Source of the DNA: Alcanivorax sp. S71-1-4
GTDB taxonomy: Bacteria; Pseudomonadota; Gammaproteobacteria; Pseudomonadales; Alcanivoracaceae
Length of the DNA stretch: 64,000 bases
Direction: 5' to 3'
Assembly: GCF_009846755.1 (NCBI RefSeq)
Contig: NZ_AQOR01000010.1
Coordinates: 50,551-114,550 of the forward strand
In this document: one piece after another, positions 58,662 to 64,000 of the stretch
Numbering within the stretch: the first letter of the stretch is position 1
How the letters are laid out: each line of letters starts with the position of its first letter
The notes under the pieces: model-generated
What the model was told of the DNA's origin: nothing
What the model saw: only the letters and a program-made list of their open reading frames with translations
The model's database searches: none
Made by a program: the position numbers and the translations under genes

Positions 58662-58957
58662 TGCTTAAGCTAAGCGTCATGCCGAAGGCGGAATCAGACC
58701 TCGTCGAAATTTGGATGTATACCTGCGGAGAATGGGGGCTCGACCAGGCGGACAAATACCTGGATCAGCTGGGGGAAGGAATGAAACAGCTGATTAACCA
58801 TCCATCGCTTGGCGCGGACTACGCCCATGTTTTTTCTGGGTATCGCAGATTACAGGTCGAACATCACGCTGTTTTTTATCAAGTGCTTGAACTGGAGGTG
58901 CTCGTTGTTCGTGTTTTGCATGAAGACATGGATGCACCCCACAGGCTTCTGGATTAA
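58661..58957 (+). CDS. parE: ParE/RelE-superfamily toxin
   Basis: The 98-residue protein starts with GTG overlapping the parD stop. The ParE pattern is clear: LSVMPKAESDLVEIWMYT, NHPSLGADY, YRRLQVEHHAVFYQV and VVRVLHEDMD. ParE toxins poison DNA gyrase. Such pairs are often found in integron arrays and mobile segments, where they hinder loss of the DNA. Confidence 0.9.
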   Translation: MLKLSVMPKAESDLVEIWMYTCGEWGLDQADKYLDQLGEGMKQLINHPSLGADYAHVFSGYRRLQVEHHAVFYQVLELEVLVVRVLHEDMDAPHRLLD

Positions 58958-59048
58958 CGGCGGCTATTTTCTTGAGCGCAGCCTCAAGTTTCTATCCGGC
59001 ACTGAAGTTCAGGACATGCACGAAATGGGCATCGCCAGAGGATGAGCC

Positions 59049-59279
59049 ATGTATATTGATGAAGATAAAATCGACGAAACCGTATTGGCTTTACTGTACC
59101 TGACCTTGCACGGTGGAAGGCGGGCATGGAAATCCTTTGACTGGGACGTCATGAATCGGCTTCACGAGAAGGGGCTTATTGATAAGCCGGTTGGCAAGGC
59201 CAAATCTATCCTGTTCACTGAGGACGGGCTTAAAGAGTCAGAGCGCCTGTTTCAGAAAATTTTCGCTAAAAGCCCGTGA
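59049..59279 (+). CDS. DUF6429-type small protein
   Basis: The 76-residue protein begins MYIDEDKIDETVLALLYLTLH and has FDWDVMNRLHEKGLIDKPVGKAKSILFTEDG, the pattern I know from DUF6429 proteins. It looks like a small winged-helix fold (helix-helix-strand-TEDGL). No function is known. It ends just before the right-hand repeat element of the insertion. Confidence 0.75.
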   Translation: MYIDEDKIDETVLALLYLTLHGGRRAWKSFDWDVMNRLHEKGLIDKPVGKAKSILFTEDGLKESERLFQKIFAKSP

Positions 59280-59291
59280 ATTTGGGGACAA

Positions 59292-59394
59292 GAAGTCCGG
59301 GACACGCATGAAATTTCGGCCTGGCTAGATATCGATATGGTGTGGTTTTGATGGCATTCATCATTATAGATTTATGAGTGTCCCTGATTGGTGG
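59292..59394. repeat. GGGACACGCAT element, copy 1
   Basis: This 103-bp element runs from GAAGTCCGGGACACGCATGAA to GTGTCCCTGATTGGTGG. Its middle (GGCCTGGCTAGATATCGATA, then TGGTGTGGTTTTGATGGCAT) is nearly identical to copy 3 at 61807. Terminal inverted repeats are GGGACACGCAT and ATGAGTGTCCC. Confidence 0.85.
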
Positions 59395-59401
59395 CAACGA
59401 A

Positions 59402-59485
59402 AGCTAACAATCGCAGGCACAGCGACGGATTTTTCATTGCGGCTGCGCCTCCATTTCAAAGCCGTGCGTGCTGTGGGCGTTAAAT
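59402..59485 (+). other. attC: attC site C (3' part of cassette 2 site)
   Basis: AGCTAAC and GTTAAAT bracket 84 bp. The inner arms GCACAGCGACGGATTT and AAAGCCGTGCGTGCTGTG are complementary with small bulges. GTTAAAT fits the GTTRRRY consensus perfectly and begins cassette 3. Confidence 0.75.
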
Positions 59486-59498
59486 TTCAGAGGGACTT

Positions 59499-60020
59499 AT
59501 GGCAATTATTCAATCATATGGACTTTTTTGGACTCCAGATGACGTTCACTGGGGCCGCGGTAGTCAAGCGGGACAGCTTCTTGGTATTCCTTCTCGAGCG
59601 AAACGGACAGAGCCCATTGATTTTCGAGATCAGGTTGGCATCTATGTCCTATACTTGAATGAAAAAATTGTTTATGTCGGCCAAGCTGGTGCTAAAAATG
59701 CTAAGTTGTTTGGGCGGCTAAAAAAACACCGAAAAGACATTCTTCAAAATAGGTGGAATCGATTTTCGTGGTTTGGGTTACGACGCGTACTGAACAACGG
59801 AGAGCTCTCTACAGAAAAGAAGGGGACACAAGCAACTCTAGGTTCTGCACTCAATCATATAGAAGCAGTGCTAATTGCATCTGCGGAACCGAATCTCAAT
59901 AAACAGGGTGGAAGATTTGGTAGAGGCTCAACTAGGTATCTGCAAGTTCGTGACGATCGACTTGGGCCTACAGAGGCGGAAATGGTCAGAGAGCTGTGGG
60001 AAAAGAGGCAGGTTCGGTGA
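59499..60020 (+). CDS. Cassette 3: GIY-YIG family nuclease
   Basis: The 173-residue protein contains DQVGIYVLYLNEKIVYVGQAG (GIY at 47-49, YVG at 59-61), then the Arg-bearing helix LFGRLKKHRKD, and LNHIEAVLIASAEPNLNKQGG with the metal-binding Glu. The catalytic set of a GIY-YIG endonuclease is thus complete. Its target is unknown; stand-alone enzymes of this kind include restriction and mobile-element nucleases. The start is 14 bp after the GTTAAAT core with AGAGGGA upstream. Base composition is AT-rich. Confidence 0.78.
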   Translation: MAIIQSYGLFWTPDDVHWGRGSQAGQLLGIPSRAKRTEPIDFRDQVGIYVLYLNEKIVYVGQAGAKNAKLFGRLKKHRKDILQNRWNRFSWFGLRRVLNNGELSTEKKGTQATLGSALNHIEAVLIASAEPNLNKQGGRFGRGSTRYLQVRDDRLGPTEAEMVRELWEKRQVR

Positions 60021-60027
60021 AGCTGAA

Positions 60028-60087
60028 ATTTAACAAGTACAAGCTGTCGGACGGCCGTGCCGGCCGCCACAGTTGTAGGTGTTATGC
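60028..60087 (+). other. attC: attC site D (cassette 3 end)
   Basis: This is a classical 60-bp site. R'' ATTTAAC is the exact complement of GTTAAAT that begins the same cassette, and the 3' core is GTTATGC. The inner arms TACAAGCTGTCGGACGG and CCGCCACAGTTGTA pair with extrahelical bases around a GCCG-rich tip. Confidence 0.9.
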
Positions 60088-60105
60088 ATCTAGGAGACAT
60101 TCGCT

Positions 60106-61419
60106 GTGACTGAAACGCTGGCAGATATCGAAGCGCTTTCTCTGAAGTGCAGGTCTGAGCAGTCTAAGGAGTATATAGCGGAAGCCTTACACTGTTACAA
60201 GGCAAGCGCTTATCGTGCAGCTATCGTAACCACTTGGATCGCGCTCGTTTTTGATCTTATAGATAAGATTCGGGAGCTATCTTTGTCTGGGGATGCTAAT
60301 GCCAAGGCCCTGGAAACAAAATACGAGAGCTACATCGCTCAAATCGAACAAGGTAATCTTCAGGGGATTAAGGCTGCGCTTGAATTTGAGCGAGAAATCC
60401 TCGAGACATGCAGAGATCAGCTTCAATTTTTTGACCCTCAGCAATTCATAGATCTTCAACGCTTGCGGGAGGACCGCCATCGATGTGCACACCCATCTTT
60501 TCAGCAAGTCGGGGTCCCGTATACGCCATCTGCTGAGCATGCACGCTTGCATCTTCGCAATGTAATTGTCCATGTACTTTCGCAGCCTCCGGTTCAGGGT
60601 AAGGCCGCTCTTGCAGAATTGAAGACCATGGTCGCGTCCTCATACTTTCCCTCTGATAGCGCGCGCGCCCTTTTGCAGTTGCGAAGCTCTAGCTTGAATG
60701 CACCGCTTGAGCCCCTAGTTCGTGGCTTCGTGGACACATTGGTCTTCGGTTTCCTTACTAATGGAGACGTCCTTTTCTACAAACAGCAGGTGCTTGCTGC
60801 ACTCAATGCAGCCTTATCGATGCATCCCGCTATTGTGGAGCAACGCCTTGAAAAGCAACTCAACAAAGCAATTAGAGACGTTCCGGATGCCACCTTTTCC
60901 GGAGCAGCCTGTCTTGCTTCTCGGATCGACAACGCTTGGGCGCTACTGGATCAAGCCTCTAGAGAAAAGATTCGGGCTTTCGTGGAGAACGGGCCACAGG
61001 GTGAAGTTCTTGCTGGCCTCAAGACTCTGGCCGCGATTGCGGAGCTAAATGATGTCGTCCGAGCGCGAATTCTTGAGCTGGACCTTGATGACCTAGCAAA
61101 TGCGATTGAGCCGCTTGGCGTAGGAGAGCTTGCTAGAGGTCGCGCCTTGCAGCTCTTGCAGGAGGTCGGTTCATGGGATCGAGCGAATGCTGTTTTCTCA
61201 AAAGCAGTGCTCCCTCTATTTGATCATTTAGATAGGCAGGACATTGAGCGCATAGTGCGAATGCCTACGGAACATGGATCTGATCTACCTGGTGCGAATG
61301 GTTACAGGCTATTCCTCAATAAAGTGAGGGGAAGTCAGCTCATTCCAGATGTAGAGCTCGACCAATTGTTGAGAGACCATGGGGCGGGCTATCTGTTGCC
61401 TCAGGATGAAGATGCATAA
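60106..61419 (+). CDS. Cassette 4: large HEPN-like protein
   Basis: The 437-residue protein has an N-terminal helical domain with AYRAAIVTTWIALVFDLIDKIREL and RLREDRHRCAHPSF. The Arg124-x4-His129 spacing and surrounding pattern match HEPN ribonuclease domains. The rest is entirely helical and unrecognised. HEPN RNases serve in toxin-antitoxin and antiphage systems, so a defence role is possible but not shown. The GTG start follows an AGGAG and lies 18 bp after the attC core. The stop codon is within GCATAAC, the exact partner of the GTTATGC core. Confidence 0.65.
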   Translation: MTETLADIEALSLKCRSEQSKEYIAEALHCYKASAYRAAIVTTWIALVFDLIDKIRELSLSGDANAKALETKYESYIAQIEQGNLQGIKAALEFEREILETCRDQLQFFDPQQFIDLQRLREDRHRCAHPSFQQVGVPYTPSAEHARLHLRNVIVHVLSQPPVQGKAALAELKTMVASSYFPSDSARALLQLRSSSLNAPLEPLVRGFVDTLVFGFLTNGDVLFYKQQVLAALNAALSMHPAIVEQRLEKQLNKAIRDVPDATFSGAACLASRIDNAWALLDQASREKIRAFVENGPQGEVLAGLKTLAAIAELNDVVRARILELDLDDLANAIEPLGVGELARGRALQLLQEVGSWDRANAVFSKAVLPLFDHLDRQDIERIVRMPTEHGSDLPGANGYRLFLNKVRGSQLIPDVELDQLLRDHGAGYLLPQDEDA

Positions 61420-61451
61420 CACACGTTCCAGATGACGTTTTATCCGCGGGG
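61414..61451 (+). other. attC: Remnant attC site E, 5' half only
   Basis: GCATAAC (61414-61420) complements the GTTATGC that starts cassette 4, and about 30 bp of arm sequence follows. The site is then interrupted by a GAAGTCGAGGACACGCACGAATT fragment; no matching 3' arm was found. Confidence 0.6.
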
Positions 61452-61480
61452 GAAGTCGAGGACACGCACGAATTGGACAA
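61452..61480 (+). repeat. Fragment of the 106-bp tandem-repeat unit
   Basis: GAAGTCGAGGACACGCACGA followed by ATTGGACAA matches the left part of the 57051 and 57157 repeats with two differences. Confidence 0.75.
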
Positions 61481-61496
61481 CAGAAGTTCGGGGCAG

Positions 61497-61620
61497 GCAG
61501 AGCGCCGGGCAAAGCTGGCGGTAAATCAAGCGGTGCAAGTCCGCTATTCAGTAGGAGGGTAGCGCCTCGCTGAAGCCCCGAGTCATGGTCCGCTGCCCGT
61601 AAGGTCAGAGGTTAAGCGTT
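61497..61620 (+). ncRNA. Possible structured RNA fragment
   Basis: The segment folds locally: GCGG/CCGC at 61530-61544; GGGTAGCG at 61557-61564 with CGCTGCCC at 61591-61598, one pair being G-U; and CTCG/CGAG nested inside (61566-61582). Its first 34 bp recur at 57014. The look (GGTGCAAGTCC, CCCGAGTCATGG) recalls a group II intron 5' region, but I see no reverse transcriptase or domain V, so I leave it as an unassigned RNA-like fragment. Confidence 0.35.
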
Positions 61621-61671
61621 GACAGGGGAAGGTGCAGGCTCGGTATTGAGCTCCGAAATCACTCGTGGAGC

Positions 61672-61774
61672 GAAGTTCAGGACACGCATGAACTGTCGGC
61701 CTAGCTAGGTGTGGGGGTGATGTGGTTTTGATGGCATCAGTTTTTATAAATGTATGCGTGTCCCAGATTGGTTG
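61672..61774. repeat. GGGACACGCAT element, copy 2
   Basis: This is a 103-bp diverged copy starting GAAGTTCAGGACACGCATGAAC and ending ATGCGTGTCCCAGATTGG. The centre is changed (CTAGCTAGGTGTGGGGGTGA) while the ends and the TGTGGTTTTGATGGCAT block are kept. Confidence 0.8.
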
Positions 61775-61806
61775 CATCAGAAGAAAATCGCGAGTTCAGT
61801 ATAAAC

Positions 61807-61909
61807 GAAGTCCGGGACACGCATGAACTTTCGGCCTGGCTAGATATCGATATGGTGTGGTTTTGATGGCATTCATCATTATAGATCTATGCGTGTCCCC
61901 GATTGGTGG
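61807..61909. repeat. GGGACACGCAT element, copy 3
   Basis: This is the most regular copy, 103 bp. The terminal inverted repeats GGGACACGCAT (61814-61824) and ATGCGTGTCCC (61889-61899) are perfect. Confidence 0.88.
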
Positions 61910-61944
61910 TGCCCGATTGGTGCTTTGCAAATGGTTAGGTTCCA

Positions 61945-62262
61945 ATGAAAGTAATTTTCTCAGCATTCTTATTGGTTTTACTCGGCCTGGCGGCGGTGTT
62001 TGGTTGGGCCGCGTACGAAGAAATCGTACACAATGAATGTGGTTTGACCAAAGAGCAGGCAAGGGAGTCCGCCCTTGAGGAAGTGAACCGAATGAAACTG
62101 CCTTCCGAATACTTGGCACGGAGTCCTCATTATAGTAGCGGAAGCTGTGGTTACAGCTTTATCTACGAAGGTGCCGGTAAGAAAATCGATTTCATGATAC
62201 TTAGCACATGGCTTCATGGGGTGAAGATTACGTGGTGGGATTTTGCGCGTGACGAGCAATAA
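61945..62262 (+). CDS. Cassette-like gene: small membrane-anchored protein
   Basis: The 105-residue protein begins with a hydrophobic helix (VIFSAFLLVLLGLAAVFGWAAY), then a short polar domain with two Cys (NECGL and GSCGYSF). It should be exported, with one membrane anchor or a cleaved signal. GTTAGGT at 61934-61940, which fits the cassette core consensus, lies 4 bp before the start. No matching ACCTAAC follows the stop, so cassette status is unsure. The function is unknown. Confidence 0.6.
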   Translation: MKVIFSAFLLVLLGLAAVFGWAAYEEIVHNECGLTKEQARESALEEVNRMKLPSEYLARSPHYSSGSCGYSFIYEGAGKKIDFMILSTWLHGVKITWWDFARDEQ

Positions 62263-62269
62263 AACCCAG

Positions 62270-62370
62270 AGGGTTCGGGGGTGAGCATGAACTGTCGGCC
62301 TAGCGAGATATCGGAACGATGTGGTTCTGATGGCATCTGTGATTGCTAATGTATGCGTGTCCCCGATTAG
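62270..62370. repeat. GGGACACGCAT element, copy 4
   Basis: The left end is decayed (GGTTCGGGGGTGAGCATGAAC). The right end ATGCGTGTCCCCGATTAG is well kept. The middle resembles copy 2. Confidence 0.7.
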
Positions 62371-62372
62371 CC

Positions 62373-62427
62373 GTTTGGGATACGCATGAATTTCGGCCCG
62401 GCCAGATATCGATATGATGTGGTTTCA
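62373..62427. repeat. GGGACACGCAT element, copy 5, truncated
   Basis: Only the left half remains, starting GTTTGGGATACGCATGAATT and continuing through GCCAGATATCGATATGATG. Core-like GC-rich sequence resumes after it. Confidence 0.75.
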
Positions 62428-62650
62428 GTTCCGGCGTCAGCCGGCAGGTCTGTGCGCCGCCTTCCGGCAAGCCTTCATTGATCGACATCGTGTTCTACCC
62501 TATCTGAGGACCGTCGTTTTTTTGTCAACGCCGGGGGAAATAGCCGCTGCGTTCAACAGGGTGCGGCATGTGCGGTGCTAGACTGCTGTGCACCTGGGGC
62601 GAGAGATCTCCGGGCATGACAACAAGAATCCAGATCGGGAGAACATCACG
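62428..62650. other. Leader of the lipase gene
   Basis: Composition returns to that of the chromosome. A poly-T tract at about 62516-62523 and a GGGAGA ribosome site before the lipase are visible; no gene was found. Confidence 0.45.
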
Positions 62651-63928
62651 ATGTGTGCAAGAAAAAAGTCGCCCGCTGGGCTGCTCGCGGGGTTGGTATT
62701 GTCGTTTCTGCTGTCTGCCTGCGGTGGCTCGAGCAGCAGTGACCGGGCGCTGCCGCCTGCGCCAGCAGTGGATCGTGGCGCGCTGATAAGCATGACGTAT
62801 AGGGGTGAATTCGAGCAGGCCGAAATCGACGCGGGCAGCTGGTATGCCGTGTCCGGGCCCGCTCAATGCAACGTCCATCTCTATGAGCTGATATACCAGA
62901 GCATTGGTGTTCAGGGTGAGCCGGCGCAGCTGTCGGCGGCCCTGCTTCTGCCGGATGCCGGGGGCTGCCCCGGCCCTTACCCATTGCTTGCGGAAGGTCA
63001 CGGGACTGAACCTAACCGTGACTACAGCATGACGGCTATCGGCGCTACGAACACGCGCGTCGGCTTCTTTGCTGCGCACGGTTATGCGGTGGTGGCCACC
63101 GATTATCTGGGGCTGGGGAAATCCGATTATGATTTCCATCCCTATCTGCACGCGGATTCGGAGGCCAGTGCAATGATCGATGCGCTACGTGCCGCGCGGC
63201 ATGCTGGCGAAGCACTGGAAGTCGAATATTCCGGCAAGGTAATGGTGATGGGCTATTCCCAGGGCGGCCATACAGCAATGGCCACGCAGCGGGAAATTGA
63301 AGCGAATCACCTAGACGAGTTTTATCTGGTGGCCACGGCGCCGATGGCCGGGCCCTATGCACTGTCACAGACGTTCCTGAACAGCTGGTTCGGCCGTACA
63401 GCGGGAGAAGTCAACAACCTCGCTGCGCATCTGGCTGCCTTCACCATGGTCAGCTACCAGAATGTCTACGGGAATATCTACCAGTCGCCTTCGGATGTGT
63501 TCAAGGAGCCCTACGCGAGCATGGTGGAAGATCTGTTCCCCGGTCCGATGAGCCTTTGGGACATGCTGATGGCGGGCACTCTCCCGCCCGCCGATCAGCT
63601 ATCGTTGTTCCGTCAGGATGCGTTCAGCGCGGATTTCATTGCCAACCCGGACAATGCGTTTCGTCAGGCACTGGTACGCAATGACCTGCTGAACTGGACC
63701 CCGGTCAGCCCGATGCTGCTCTGCGGCAGCAGCGGTGACTCTATTGTGGAGTTCCAGAACGCACTGACTGCACGGGATGTGTTCGCCGCCCGGGGCGTGG
63801 ATGTGCCGGCCATCGACGTGGCCGGTCAGGTGCCGCCTGGAGCGGATGGCCTGACGCATCACTCTGGCTATGGCGCGCCGCTCTGCTTTCGCGTGGTGCG
63901 CGACATGCTGTTTGATCCGGCACGCTGA
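62651..63928 (+). CDS. Secreted lipoprotein alpha/beta hydrolase (lipase)
   Basis: The 425-residue protein has a lipoprotein signal peptide with lipobox LSAC (Cys24). The hydrolase domain carries EGHGTEPNR (oxyanion side), GYAVVATDYLGLGKS, and the nucleophile elbow GYSQGG with Ser203. The acid is probably in CGSSGDSIV and the His in DGLTHHSGYG. This layout resembles secretory lipases and esterases of the LIP type. It is probably attached to the outer membrane and may attack long-chain esters from the medium. The ATG at 62651 has GGGAGA upstream. Confidence 0.87.
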   Translation: MCARKKSPAGLLAGLVLSFLLSACGGSSSSDRALPPAPAVDRGALISMTYRGEFEQAEIDAGSWYAVSGPAQCNVHLYELIYQSIGVQGEPAQLSAALLLPDAGGCPGPYPLLAEGHGTEPNRDYSMTAIGATNTRVGFFAAHGYAVVATDYLGLGKSDYDFHPYLHADSEASAMIDALRAARHAGEALEVEYSGKVMVMGYSQGGHTAMATQREIEANHLDEFYLVATAPMAGPYALSQTFLNSWFGRTAGEVNNLAAHLAAFTMVSYQNVYGNIYQSPSDVFKEPYASMVEDLFPGPMSLWDMLMAGTLPPADQLSLFRQDAFSADFIANPDNAFRQALVRNDLLNWTPVSPMLLCGSSGDSIVEFQNALTARDVFAARGVDVPAIDVAGQVPPGADGLTHHSGYGAPLCFRVVRDMLFDPAR

Positions 63929-63934
63929 ACAGGC

Positions 63935-63961
63935 CGGGCGCTGCTTCCTCTGCAGCGCCCG
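63935..63961 (+). terminator. Hairpin after the lipase gene
   Basis: A perfect 10-bp stem CGGGCGCTGC/GCAGCGCCCG with a 7-nt loop starts 6 bp after the stop and is followed by ATTGCTTTG, a weak T-rich tail. Confidence 0.65.
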
Positions 63962-63973
63962 ATTGCTTTGGGA

Positions 63974-64000
63974 CGCTCTCTCCCGCTCTCCCGCTCTCCC
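63974..64000. repeat. Short CCGCTCTC tandem repeat at the window end
   Basis: CCGCTCTC is repeated head to tail, two full copies plus edges, and runs off the window, so its full length is unknown. Confidence 0.6.

Larger units (their letters stand above)
57000..59401. mobile_element. RAYT-bearing insertion splitting an attC site
   Basis: The segment starts GAAGTCCGGGACACGCA and ends in the inverted form TGAGTGTCCC plus about 20 bp. It is flanked by GCTAA at 56995-56999 and 59403-59407. Joining the flanks would restore GGCTAACAATCGC, an intact R'' for cassette 2. Inside are a tandem repeat, a Y1 transposase, ParDE and a DUF6429 gene. Mobility as one unit is inferred from these borders. Confidence 0.6.

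Noticed and set aside
61607..61617. GTTAAGC core-like heptamer as another cassette border
   Set aside because: No gene starts after it and no arms pair with it; a chance match inside the structured segment.
61497..61620. Definite group II intron
   Set aside because: No reverse transcriptase, no recognisable domain V/VI and no clear 5' GTGYG end could be found, so only a weak RNA-like call is kept.

Overview
The window is a chromosomal segment of a GC-rich gammaproteobacterium that lives on alkanes, most likely an Alcanivorax or Isoalcanivorax relative. This rests on the gene set and order, not on a database match. It has the Pseudomonas-type origin block (mnmE-yidC-rnpA-rpmH / oriC / dnaA-dnaN-recF-gyrB), an AlkB alkane 1-monooxygenase behind a divergent GntR regulator, an AlkK-like acyl-CoA ligase and an acyl-CoA dehydrogenase.

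Layout. Positions 1-9.7 kb hold two signalling modules, a CBS-domain histidine kinase with a (partial) response regulator and a membrane kinase with a REC-kinase hybrid. Between them lie an acyl-CoA ligase, fumC and a small Cys protein; a hotdog thioesterase follows. Positions 10-20.5 kb are the replication-origin block: three perfect DnaA boxes and an AT-rich stretch between rpmH and dnaA, and two perfect parS palindromes inside recF. Positions 20.6-27 kb hold an orphan OmpR-type regulator, an H-NS-like protein, plsC, gmhB, glyS, glyQ and tag. Positions 27-38 kb carry envelope and lipid functions (a DUF4197 lipoprotein, a hexapeptide acyltransferase, an LplT-PlsC fusion, a VanZ-like protein, a YihY-type protein, a lipase), an HMG-CoA-lyase-like enzyme, an OsmC protein, an acyl-CoA dehydrogenase and chrA. 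Positions 38-40 kb hold gntR/alkB. Positions 40-55 kb are a conserved housekeeping region: trkH-trkA-rsmB-fmt-def on one strand, LysM-dprA-tsaC-hemF-aroE on the other, then lpxR, a gamma carbonic anhydrase, prlC and yheV. fmt appears frameshifted by a 13-bp loss.

Positions 55.2-62.5 kb are the accessory part. The base composition drops, and I read the region as a cluster of integron gene cassettes without an integrase (CALIN). Cassette ends can be matched by complementary R''/R' core sites. They delimit a hypothetical protein, a PIN-like protein, a GIY-YIG nuclease and a HEPN-like protein. Within the array, the attC of the PIN cassette is split by an approximately 2.4-kb segment carrying a Y1 (RAYT-type) transposase, a ParDE toxin-antitoxin pair and a DUF6429 gene, flanked by GCTAA direct repeats. 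A family of approximately 103-bp elements with GGGACACGCAT terminal inverted repeats and a possible structured RNA fill the remaining spaces. After the array, a secreted lipoprotein lipase closes the window.

No rRNA, tRNA or CRISPR array was seen.
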